This document shows, piece by piece, positions 9,057-16,846 of a stretch of DNA of 64,000 nt. A program made the translations under genes and the position numbers. Within the stretch, counting starts at the first letter, position 1; each line of letters starts with the position of its first letter. The stretch comes from DASXYU01 sp036502295 (GTDB taxonomy: Bacteria > Actinomycetota > Actinomycetes > Mycobacteriales > Jatrophihabitantaceae), in NCBI GenBank assembly GCA_036502295.1, contig DASXYU010000085.1, forward strand, positions 1 to 64,000. The letters are read 5' to 3'. The notes beneath the pieces were generated by a model, which was not told the origin of the DNA, made no database searches, and worked only from the letters and a program-made list of their open reading frames with translations.

Positions 9057-10654
9057 GTCTCTCGTGGCTCCGTGTTGGTTGCTGATGAGTTGGGGGGTGT
9101 ATCGCGACGTGTACCGAGCCCGTGACTGAGTTCGACACACCGCTGAGCGGTGAGCTCGGCGCCGGTCGCCTCGCCAGTGATCCGTCCGTCGTGCATGCCG
9201 AGTACTCGATCGCAGGCATCGACAAGTTCCTGCGGGTCGGAGCTGACGAGAAGCACGGCGGCGCCGGATGCGGCCGCCTGACGGACGAGTTGATGGATCG
9301 CGGCGCGCGCGCCGACGTCAACACCCTGTGTCGGCTCGTCAAGCAGCAACAGTCGTGGCGCCAACTCCAGCCACCGTGCCAGCACGACCTTCTGCTGGTT
9401 TCCGCCCGACATCGTCGCGAAGTACGCTTCAGGCCCTGCCACCTTGACCTGATATCTCTCGATGGCAGCGTGAGTATCGGAACGCTCGGCCTTTTTTCGT
9501 AGCCACAACCGGTTCCAGTAGCGTCCCAAGTGCGGGACGGTGAGGTTGGTGCGTACCGGCAACTCTGCGAAGGCTGCCTGTCCCGCACGGTCTTCAGGGA
9601 CGTAGGCGATGCCGTTGCTGATCGCAGCGGGGATATCGCCGAGAACGAGTTCGACGTCATCGAGCATTGCACGACCGCCCCGAGGAGACCTCACACCGAA
9701 GAGCGATTGCAGCAGCGTCGATCGCCCCGAGCCGAGTAGACCGGCAATCCCGACGATCTCCCCGGCACGTACTTCGATCGAGACGTTGTCCAGCGGTCCG
9801 ACCGCGAAACCTTCTAGTCGGAGCCGAGCAGGTGTCGGGTCGGTGTTGAGTGTGTCTTTCTCCGGCGTAAATGGGGCGTGCCCCGTGATCAGTTGTACGA
9901 GACTGCGCTCATCCAGATCGGTCGCATCGCAAGTCCGGATGTGCCGGCCGTCGCGCAGAAAGGTTGCGCTATCGGATACAGCCAGCAGCTCTGAGAGTCG
10001 GTGCGACACAAAGACGACGGCGTGACCGCGGCGGGCGTAACCGCGCATGGCGTCGAGGACTGTCTGCGCTTCCTCGGCCGGGAGAGCGGCGGTCGGCTCA
10101 TCGAGGACGAGGATTCCCCGTCCAGCCTCGTCTTCATCCTGCAATGCGCGAGCGACCGCGATCATCGTCTGCGTTGCTGGCGGCACCTGCGCCATCAGTG
10201 TTTTCGGGGAAACATCGATTTCGAAACGCTCAAGCACATCCCGAACGCGACGGTGTACCGACCGCCACGGGATCGGGGCCAGGCTTCCGGCACCGAACGT
10301 CGAACTGACCGCAAAGTTCTCCGCGACAGTCATAGAGGGGAAGGTCCCTACCGCCTGATGGACGAAGTAGAGCCCATTCGCTTCAGCCCAGCCCGGATTC
10401 GTTCGGGCCGCTTCATGCTCCTGGCCGTTGATTTCGATGGTTCCGGCGTCGGCCTGGTACACCCCGGCCAGGATCTTGATGAGCGTCGATTTCCCTGATC
10501 CATTTCCGCCGCACAGCGCATGCACCGAGGCCCGGGGGATGTCGAAAGTGACATCTTGCAGCGCATGCGTTCCGCCGAACGTCTTGGCGACCGAATGGAT
10601 ACGGATCGCTGGTGCAGCACTTTTCGGATTCCGTACCTGATCGACGGTGGTCAT
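9053..10654 (-). CDS. Ribose/galactose-type ABC transporter ATP-binding protein, two NBDs
   Basis: A 533-residue double nucleotide-binding-domain protein of the RbsA/MglA type. The first domain has Walker A GGNGSGKST and Walker B LVLDEPTAALP. The second has a degenerate P-loop GLLGSGRSTLLQS, signature SGGNQQKVVLARWL and Walker B LLLDEPTQGVDVGA, the pattern normal for this family. AGGAGG lies 5 nt before the ATG. The gene follows the binding-protein gene, separated by an 88-nt gap that contains a 20-bp perfect hairpin, and overlaps the permease by 4 nt. Confidence 0.95.
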   Translation of the reverse strand: MTTVDQVRNPKSAAPAIRIHSVAKTFGGTHALQDVTFDIPRASVHALCGGNGSGKSTLIKILAGVYQADAGTIEINGQEHEAARTNPGWAEANGLYFVHQAVGTFPSMTVAENFAVSSTFGAGSLAPIPWRSVHRRVRDVLERFEIDVSPKTLMAQVPPATQTMIAVARALQDEDEAGRGILVLDEPTAALPAEEAQTVLDAMRGYARRGHAVVFVSHRLSELLAVSDSATFLRDGRHIRTCDATDLDERSLVQLITGHAPFTPEKDTLNTDPTPARLRLEGFAVGPLDNVSIEVRAGEIVGIAGLLGSGRSTLLQSLFGVRSPRGGRAMLDDVELVLGDIPAAISNGIAYVPEDRAGQAAFAELPVRTNLTVPHLGRYWNRLWLRKKAERSDTHAAIERYQVKVAGPEAYFATMSGGNQQKVVLARWLELAPRLLLLDEPTQGVDVGARAAIHQLVRQAAASGAAVLLVSSDPQELVDACDRVLGMHDGRITGEATGAELTAQRCVELSHGLGTRRDTPPNSSATNTEPRET

Positions 10655-10685
10655 CTGTCCTCCTGGGTTTCATCCGGGAACGGGC

Positions 10686-10729
10686 TCATGGCTGTGCCGT
10701 CCACGGGGTCGTGGACGGCACAGCCATGA
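10686..10729. repeat. 20-bp perfect inverted repeat between binding-protein and ATPase genes
   Basis: Bases 10686-10705 and 10710-10729 are exact reverse complements around a 4-nt loop (GGGT). The element lies 13 nt beyond the binding-protein stop, in the transcribed spacer before the ATPase RBS. There is no U-tract, so it looks more like an mRNA 3'-end stabiliser or attenuator setting the ratio of binding protein to membrane components than a full terminator. The structure is seen directly; the role is inferred. Confidence 0.85.
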
Positions 10730-10742
10730 CGGCGATCAATAC

Positions 10743-11957
10743 TCAGCCGGTCCAGTTCGCAGTGAACGTGGCCTTGTAGTCGACCGATGGCGCCCAGGGC
10801 TGATCAATCGAAGTAGGCATGCCGTGGTCGGCGTCGACGATCTGGAAACTGGCTCCCTGGTTCGGGATGGTCATTTGACCGGCTAGGACGCGGTTCATTG
10901 CGTCCGCTCCCTCCCACCCGAGCCAGTTGGCGGGGACACCGACTGCGGCGGTGACGACCTTCTTCTGGATCAGCGCGAGGGTTGAGGGGTAGCCCTCCCC
11001 GGCTACGACGACGAGGTCCGTGCGGTGGCTGGAAGTGATGACCTGCGAGATCTCGGCCATCGTTGTGTCGTCAGGAGCATCCACGACATTCGCCTCAGGG
11101 TGCTGCTGCAGCGCCGTCGCGACCTTCTGCGCCGTCGTCGCCGGGGCACCGAGGTCCTGGCCGGTGATATCGACCGTCTCGACGATCTGACTACCGCTGC
11201 TCTTGGCGATCTCGTCCTTGTAGGCGGCATCCTCGTACTGGGTAACGACGAAGTCGGAGTGCGTGATCAGCAGGACCTTGGCCTTGCCGCCCGTTGCGGT
11301 GATCGCGTAATCCGCCTTCAACGTGCCCCACTTGGCGCCGAACTCGGCAGGCGTACCGCTGGAGTTGATGGTCGCCGAGTACAGCGATTCGCCGCCACCC
11401 GCCTTGGGGTCATTGCAGTCGTACGCCCATACGGCCACAGTGGGGATATTCGCCTTCTTGGCTGCCTGGAGCCCTGCCTTCGCCGGTGGGCAGTCGATCG
11501 CGACGGTGATGATGCCGTCGGCGTGCGCCGCGACTGCCTGGTTGATGGCTGCCGTATATCCGGCAGGGCTGGCCTTGCCGTCGGCGATCGTGACCTTCCA
11601 GCCCAGCACCTTGGCGGCCTCCTGGATCGCTGCGGCGGGCTGCGAGCAACCGAACAGCGCGGAGGAGCAGGGAACCACCCAGATGTTCTTGTTCTTCTGG
11701 GCCGTGGGTCCGCCCTTCGTGGGTTCGCTATAGAGGCCCTTATAGGCCGCATCGATCGCCGCTTGCGCGGTCGGGGTGTAGTCGCCGGCGGCCGAGGCGG
11801 TCGTGGACTGACTGGTGGCGACGGCAGGGCTCGTAGGCGGAATCGATCCAGAGGAGCCGGACCCAGACGACGAACACCCAGCCGCCACAAGGGCGACAGC
11901 TGCCGTGACGACGAGCATGCCGAGTTTCGAATGCTTCATTGCTTTCGAATGGAACAT
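10743..11957 (-). CDS. Sugar-type ABC transporter substrate-binding lipoprotein
   Basis: A 404-residue secreted lipoprotein: n-region MFHSKAMKHSK, a hydrophobic stretch, and lipobox VAAGC with the lipidated Cys at residue 28, followed by a Ser/Gly/Thr-rich linker. The mature part is a type-1 periplasmic-binding fold (ADGIITVAIDCPPAKAG, VAVWAYD, VVDAPDDTTMAEISQVI) of the ribose-binding group. The start at 11957 is fixed by AAGGAGAACA before ATG. It is the first intact gene of the importer operon. The setting (CoA-transferase, SDR, acyl-CoA genes) argues for a non-sugar ligand. Confidence 0.92.
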   Translation of the reverse strand: MFHSKAMKHSKLGMLVVTAAVALVAAGCSSSGSGSSGSIPPTSPAVATSQSTTASAAGDYTPTAQAAIDAAYKGLYSEPTKGGPTAQKNKNIWVVPCSSALFGCSQPAAAIQEAAKVLGWKVTIADGKASPAGYTAAINQAVAAHADGIITVAIDCPPAKAGLQAAKKANIPTVAVWAYDCNDPKAGGGESLYSATINSSGTPAEFGAKWGTLKADYAITATGGKAKVLLITHSDFVVTQYEDAAYKDEIAKSSGSQIVETVDITGQDLGAPATTAQKVATALQQHPEANVVDAPDDTTMAEISQVITSSHRTDLVVVAGEGYPSTLALIQKKVVTAAVGVPANWLGWEGADAMNRVLAGQMTIPNQGASFQIVDADHGMPTSIDQPWAPSVDYKATFTANWTG

Positions 11958-12029
11958 TGTTCTCCTTGTAGGACGGATTTCGCTTGCGCGCAGCCGGGGA
12001 ACGGCCTCGGCTGGACGGGGAGTCATGCC

Positions 12030-12176
12030 TTACTGCGCCGCCCAACCTCCATCGACGGCGGTGACTTGGCCGGTGATGAACGCAGACGTGGGACGCGCGA
12101 AGCCAGCGGCAGCCGTGGATCTGTCGAGGCCGGAATTAGCTCCGGTCACGATGGCGGTCTTTCCGCGTAGCGTCAT
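12030..12176 (-). pseudogene. 48-codon SDR remnant with the middle deleted in frame
   Basis: The reverse strand reads ATG at 12176, then MTLRGKTAIVTGANSGLDRS, the N-terminal cofactor loop of a short-chain dehydrogenase. After a few residues it passes in frame to SAFITGQVTAVDGGWAAQ, the C-terminal end of such enzymes, then TAA. About 200 central codons, with the Tyr/Lys active site, are missing. An RBS-like AGGGA precedes the ATG, so a 48-residue peptide could still be made. It lies between the divergent regulator and the binding-protein gene, where a first SDR gene of the importer operon would have been. Confidence 0.85.
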
Positions 12177-12408
12177 GTCGGCGTCCCTGGAGTCCGCGTA
12201 AGCTCGAAACTGTGCTCCGGCTCACAACTTGGCAAAGCGTGGGCGAACGTTAGCGGCGGGTCCTCACGAGCGCAGCTAAGTCACCGCTCGCCCTTTGGAC
12301 TCGGCTCCAAAAAATGGCTTCCGAGCACCGTTGTCAGCGACTTATTGCCATGGGAGGCATGCACATCTAGCGTTTCGGCCGATCTAGTGACGGGAGTTTC
12401 ATCTACAC
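12177..12408. promoter_or_regulatory. Divergent promoter region between importer operon and GAF-PucR regulator
   Basis: A 232-bp non-coding stretch, more AT-rich in places (AAAAAATGG near 12308), between the leftward SDR remnant/importer operon and the rightward regulator. Such a position suits an operator of the regulator. I see no strong -35/-10 pair or long dyad that I could assign with confidence. Confidence 0.4.
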
Positions 12409-14400
12409 ATGAACGGCGTTCGCCATGCCGGGTCAGTAGCCGGACAGGAGCCGGGGGCAATGGACGTGCCCCCGCCTGAGCGCGCTGGCGACGGGGATAA
12501 CGAGCACAAGGAACTTGCTGCGTTCCGGACGCTGGCGGGCGCGCTCGCCGAGGAGCGCGATCTCGACACGATATTTCACCTTGTCGTCGATACCCTCAGT
12601 GAGCTGACCGGCGCCGAGCGGTGCAGCCTGCACCTACGCGACCGGGAGACAGGGTTGTTGCACGGCAAGGCTGCGCACGCTGCCCGAGACATCGACCTAC
12701 CGGTGAGACAGCTGGTCAGCGGAATGCCTGGCGACAACTTCACGCGCGAGATCCTCGACACCGGTCGCCCGGTGATGCTGACAAACACCTTGGTGGATCC
12801 CCGGCCGGTGCATGCCGCGATGCGGCGGTGGCAGGCGCGCTCTGTGCTCGGCGTTCCCATGCGACTCCGCGGAGAAGTCATCGGCATCCTGTGTCTGGAC
12901 ACTGAAGACACGACGACGGAATTCTCCCAGTCGGATCAGGAACTTGCGCTTTCGTTCGCCGAACTCGCGGCCACGGCAATTAATCAGGTTCAGCTGACGT
13001 CCCAGCTCAGAGACAGCCTGCACGCGCAGGCCAGGCAGCTGGAGATGCTCCAACGCGCTCGTCGCATGGAAGGGCAGCTTGCGGATATAGCGCTCAGCGG
13101 CTGGGGCGTACGTGAGCTGGGCGAGACTGTCGCTCAGCTGCTGTCGAAGCCGTGCGCCATCTACGACGTGGATTTCCGTTGCTTGTCCTGCGCCGGTGCA
13201 GCGGACGGGCTGCGCGCGAAACTCCGCTCCTTTGGCGACTTGCGGCATCATCCCGCAGTCGAGGCAACGCTGGAGCCGTTCTTGGAAGGCCTTGAGCCGG
13301 GACGTCCGCAGTGCGCCCCGCCGCTGCCGCCGGTCGGGATCAACCACAGGTTGTTGATGACGTCGATCGAGCTCAGTGGGCAACGACAGGGCTACCTCGT
13401 GGTTGTCGAGGCTTCCGGACGGTTTGGCCAGCTCGACGAGGTCATCGTGCGGCGAGCCGCGCACAACATCGCCCTGGAGCGTTCACGCAACAGACTTGAC
13501 CAGGACATGGAGTGGCATGCAATCGAAGCCTTGGTCGGAAGCCTGATCCGCGGGGAGCAAAAACTCGAGGAGCGCGCTCGCTCGCTCGGCGTCGACCTCG
13601 CCGCGCGACGGGTGGTCTGTCTTGTCGCAGCGCGAGACGCCAATTCTCCGAGTCGCGTAGCACCGCGACAGGTGGCCCAGATCCTGACCGATCGGGAATC
13701 GCCATCAAGTGCACTGGCAGCTTGGTCCGGCAACGACATCGCCGTCATCCTTGAAGTACCAGTGGACTGCGATCGCCGTGAAGCGATCGCCTGGGTGCGA
13801 TCCCGGTTGCGCACGATGCTCGCTGAGCTCAGCCCAGAAGGCCAACTCTGCGCGGCCATCTCCACTGTCGTGGAGGCGCCCGGCGACGATCATCGCGCCC
13901 ATCGCGAGGCTCAACAGGTCTTGAAATGCATCAGGGAGCATCTGTCAGACGCGGCGCCGGGACTGCTTGCGGCAGATGATCTCGGTGCGGCACGGCTCAT
14001 GTTGGCTTCCACCTCGCGTGACGAGGCCGCCCAGCTCGTTTTGGACACCTTCGGCTCCCTGCTTCGAGACCACACGGTCAAGTCCGCGGAACTTCTGTCG
14101 ACGCTCGAGCCGTTCTTGCGGTTGGCCAGAAGCGTGCGTGACTGCGCCGACGAACTCGGCGTACATCCGAATACGGTGCGTTACCGACTGAGCAACATCG
14201 AACGCATTACCGGTCTGCACGTCACGACTGACGACGACGACTATCTGACCGCGCAAATGGCAATGACGATCGTTCGGCTCCGGGGTGGCTCAGCGGTCGT
14301 GCCGGGGATTGGCTACCCCACCGAGGTGTCACCGACAAGTGGCGGTGCCGCGATACCGAGTTCGGCCAGCACGTCTGCCGTGTCGTTTCCTACGAAGTGA
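12409..14400 (+). CDS. GAF-domain PucR/CdaR-type transcriptional regulator
   Basis: A 663-residue regulator. The GAF domain is at about residues 45-200 (LDTIFHLVVDTLSELTGAERCSL, SVLGVPMRLRGEVIGILCLD, FAELAATAINQ). A short coiled linker leads to a central region resembling the CdaR GGDEF-like segment, and a C-terminal HTH_30 domain contains CADELGVHPNTVRYRLSNIE. This family usually activates catabolic operons on binding a small aromatic or acyl ligand. It is divergent from the importer operon and next to two CoA-transferase genes, so it probably controls the island. Its last 88 nt overlap the 3' end of the convergent CaiB gene. Confidence 0.9.
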   Translation: MNGVRHAGSVAGQEPGAMDVPPPERAGDGDNEHKELAAFRTLAGALAEERDLDTIFHLVVDTLSELTGAERCSLHLRDRETGLLHGKAAHAARDIDLPVRQLVSGMPGDNFTREILDTGRPVMLTNTLVDPRPVHAAMRRWQARSVLGVPMRLRGEVIGILCLDTEDTTTEFSQSDQELALSFAELAATAINQVQLTSQLRDSLHAQARQLEMLQRARRMEGQLADIALSGWGVRELGETVAQLLSKPCAIYDVDFRCLSCAGAADGLRAKLRSFGDLRHHPAVEATLEPFLEGLEPGRPQCAPPLPPVGINHRLLMTSIELSGQRQGYLVVVEASGRFGQLDEVIVRRAAHNIALERSRNRLDQDMEWHAIEALVGSLIRGEQKLEERARSLGVDLAARRVVCLVAARDANSPSRVAPRQVAQILTDRESPSSALAAWSGNDIAVILEVPVDCDRREAIAWVRSRLRTMLAELSPEGQLCAAISTVVEAPGDDHRAHREAQQVLKCIREHLSDAAPGLLAADDLGAARLMLASTSRDEAAQLVLDTFGSLLRDHTVKSAELLSTLEPFLRLARSVRDCADELGVHPNTVRYRLSNIERITGLHVTTDDDDYLTAQMAMTIVRLRGGSAVVPGIGYPTEVSPTSGGAAIPSSASTSAVSFPTK

Positions 14401-15434
14401 GACTCGGTGATGGGCTCGAGTTGTGATCTGCTGAAGCGTGGTGCTGGTGATGGGAGTACTAGGTCGCCCAGCCGCGTGAAGACTGCGCGAGCGAGATTGT
14501 GTGGATGGGACGGGGCTTCGGACATCGTCAGGACTGGCGATAGGCACACCCCGGCGTCCTCGGCCAAGGCACACCACTGCGCCTGAGTCCGTTGCCGGAA
14601 CGTCGTTGCGAGCCGCTCGCGCCACCACGGCCAATGCGCGCGATTCCACCTATCGAGGGGCTCGTCCTGCAGCCCCAGAAGCCGCACGAGAGCCTCCCAG
14701 AAGCGATTCTCCACGGCGCCGACGGCGACAAAACGACCGTCGGAGGTCTCATACACGTCGTAGAACGGGGCCCCGGAATCATTGAGATTGCGGCCCCGCT
14801 CCTCGACCCATCTGCCCTCGTTGCGCATCTCATGGCTCATCGTGCTCAACAACGCCGCACCGTCCGCCATCGCGGCATCCACCACCTGACCCACTCCGGA
14901 CGCGCGTGCTTCCAGCACGGCCGCGACGACGCCGAGTGCCAGGAACATCGCACCGCCGCCATCAGCCAACAGGTTCATGGGAGGAAAGGGCAGCGTTTCC
15001 GCACGCCCGAGGTGGGCGAGGACGCCTGAGACTGCGAGATAGTTGATGTTGTGCCCGGGTTGCGTGGCCAGCGGCCCACTCTGGCCCCAGCCGGTGAGTC
15101 GACCGTAGACAAGAGCTGGATTGCGCGGCGTGCAGTCCTCCGGTCCGAGACCGAGACGTTCCATGGAACCGGGTAGAAAGCCTTCGATCACCGCGTCGAC
15201 GCGCTCGGCAATCTCCAACGCGGTGGTGCGACCTTCGCCCGAGCCGAGGTCCAGCTCCACTCGGCGCCGTCGCCGTCCGAGGCCGATCTCGGAGAGAGGT
15301 GTGATGTCGTCGGCGTCCCGAGGTCGATCGACCGAGATGATCTCCGCGCCGAGGTCGCCCAAGATCATCCCGCAGAAGCGGACTGGTCCGCGACCGCCCA
15401 GCTCAAGGACACGGACTCCACGCAACGGGCCCAC
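14313..15434 (-). CDS. CaiB/BaiF-family CoA-transferase (second copy)
   Basis: A 373-residue family III CoA-transferase with GPLRGVRVLELGGRGPVRFCG, MILGDLGAEIISVDRP, GRLTGWGQSGPLATQPGHNI and DGRFVAVGAVENRFWEAL. It is clearly paralogous to the copy at 6865-8004, but the His-Asp pair reads H-N here (PGHNI instead of AGHDI), so the residue expected to act as the family nucleophile is Asn. The GTG start at 15434 is chosen because GGAGG lies 8 nt upstream; a GTG at 15485 would add 17 residues. It converges on the regulator gene with an 88-nt overlap. Confidence 0.88.
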   Translation of the reverse strand: MGPLRGVRVLELGGRGPVRFCGMILGDLGAEIISVDRPRDADDITPLSEIGLGRRRRRVELDLGSGEGRTTALEIAERVDAVIEGFLPGSMERLGLGPEDCTPRNPALVYGRLTGWGQSGPLATQPGHNINYLAVSGVLAHLGRAETLPFPPMNLLADGGGAMFLALGVVAAVLEARASGVGQVVDAAMADGAALLSTMSHEMRNEGRWVEERGRNLNDSGAPFYDVYETSDGRFVAVGAVENRFWEALVRLLGLQDEPLDRWNRAHWPWWRERLATTFRQRTQAQWCALAEDAGVCLSPVLTMSEAPSHPHNLARAVFTRLGDLVLPSPAPRFSRSQLEPITESHFVGNDTADVLAELGIAAPPLVGDTSVG

Positions 15435-15628
15435 GGCACGATCCTCCAGACAACGCAGGTAAGACTTGCAAGCTAGCCTCACCACCTCCTCCCAGCTCGA
15501 TCGCGCGGCGCGGAGTTTGTTCGCGCGGCCAACCGCGGTCGTTCTCGCGCCGTGCCGATCCAGCTATACCTAGCAAGGGGCTTCGCGTTCGTTGGCCACA
15601 CCATCGAGGACAGCGCTGGAGGCGCCAC
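15435..15628. promoter_or_regulatory. Divergent intergenic region, CaiB copy 2 and acyl-CoA dehydrogenase
   Basis: A 194-bp spacer between divergent starts. It contains the GGAGG of the leftward gene near 15443 and, close to the rightward gene, CTATACCTAGC (near 15563-15575), which could hold a -10 element. No clear operator was found. Confidence 0.35.
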
Positions 15629-16789
15629 ATGACTGACACTTTCGCACTCGTTCAGGAGGACGAGGCTGAGTTGACCGCGTTCACCGAGCTGGTCCGGACA
15701 TTCGTTGCCCGCGAAATCACGCCTCACCATGCTCAGTGGGAAGCCGACGGGATTGTCCCGCGGGAGCTGTGGCGCAAGGCCGGCGCCACCGGGCTATTGG
15801 GCCTCGGACTCCCGGCCGAGTACGGCGGAGGCGGCGCGAGCTATCGCTTCAATGCGGCTGTCGATGCCGAGCTCTACCGTTGCGGGGCCACCGGGCCAGG
15901 TTTCACGGTGCACAACGACGTCTGCGGGCCGTACTTCGCCGACCTGGCTACGCCCGAGCAGTTGCGGCGGTGGGTGCCGGGAATGACATCCGGCGAGTTG
16001 ATCGCGGCGATCGCGATGACCGAACCGGGCGCGGGAAGCGACCTGCGGGGTATCCGTACAAGCGCGTCGCGCATCGACGGCGGCTGGCTGCTGACAGGAG
16101 CCAAGACGTTCATTAGCAACGGCATCCACGCTGACCTAGTCATCGTCGTGGCGCGAACCGACGTCGAAGGCAAGGCCGGTCTGAGCTTGCTGGTTGCAGA
16201 ACGCGGATCGGTTGGCTTCACGCGCGGCCGCAACCTCGACAAGGTCGGGCTTCACGCGCAGGACACCTCGGAGCTGACCTTCGACAACGTCGAAGTCCCG
16301 GACGCGAACATCCTCGGCGAGCCGGGCAAAGGTCTGCACTACCTGATGGCGAACTTGGCGCAGGAGCGACTCACCATCGCTGTGCAGGCGGTCGCGGCGA
16401 TGGAAGGCGTGTTGGAGGAGACGCTCGACTACGTCAAGAGCAGGACGGCCTTCGGCGCGCCGATCGGCCATTTCCAGCACAACGCGTTCCTGCTGGCTGA
16501 GCTGGCGACGTCGGTCAAGGCGGCGCGCGTCTTTGTCGACTGGGGTGTGGACCAGCACGTTGCCGGTCTGCTCGGTGCCGACACCGCCGCCATGATGAAG
16601 CTGCATGCCAGCGAAGCGCAGCAGCACATCGTGGATCGGTGCCTACAGCTGCATGGCGGTTACGGCTACACCACTGAATACCGGGTGGGCCGGGCGTGGG
16701 CCGACGCCCGCGTGCAGACGATCTATGGCGGCACGAGCGAGATGATGAAGCTCATCATCAGCCGAAGCCTGGGGTTGCACGGCGCATGA
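15629..16789 (+). CDS. Acyl-CoA dehydrogenase
   Basis: A 386-residue flavoprotein of the ACAD family. The N-terminal alpha domain contains ATGLLGLGLPAEYGGGG, followed by the FAD/substrate-binding beta domain IAMTEPGAGSDLRGIRTSA with TGAKTFISNG. The C-terminal domain contains QLHGGYGYTTEYRVGRAWAD and ends IYGGTSEMMKLIISRSLGL. It introduces the alpha,beta double bond of an acyl-CoA and passes electrons to ETF. GGAGG precedes the ATG. It is transcribed alone, between the second CaiB and the flavin monooxygenase. Confidence 0.95.
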   Translation: MTDTFALVQEDEAELTAFTELVRTFVAREITPHHAQWEADGIVPRELWRKAGATGLLGLGLPAEYGGGGASYRFNAAVDAELYRCGATGPGFTVHNDVCGPYFADLATPEQLRRWVPGMTSGELIAAIAMTEPGAGSDLRGIRTSASRIDGGWLLTGAKTFISNGIHADLVIVVARTDVEGKAGLSLLVAERGSVGFTRGRNLDKVGLHAQDTSELTFDNVEVPDANILGEPGKGLHYLMANLAQERLTIAVQAVAAMEGVLEETLDYVKSRTAFGAPIGHFQHNAFLLAELATSVKAARVFVDWGVDQHVAGLLGADTAAMMKLHASEAQQHIVDRCLQLHGGYGYTTEYRVGRAWADARVQTIYGGTSEMMKLIISRSLGLHGA

Positions 16790-16846
16790 CCAAGCACCGC
16801 CCCACCTGTGGGCTCACCCTCCAGGCGGGCAGCGCTTCGTCCCTCC

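Noticed and set aside
11025..12170. 381-codon frame antisense to the binding-protein gene and SDR relic
   Set aside because: The SBP on the other strand has signal peptide, lipobox and RBS; the antisense product is low-complexity Arg/Gly-rich.
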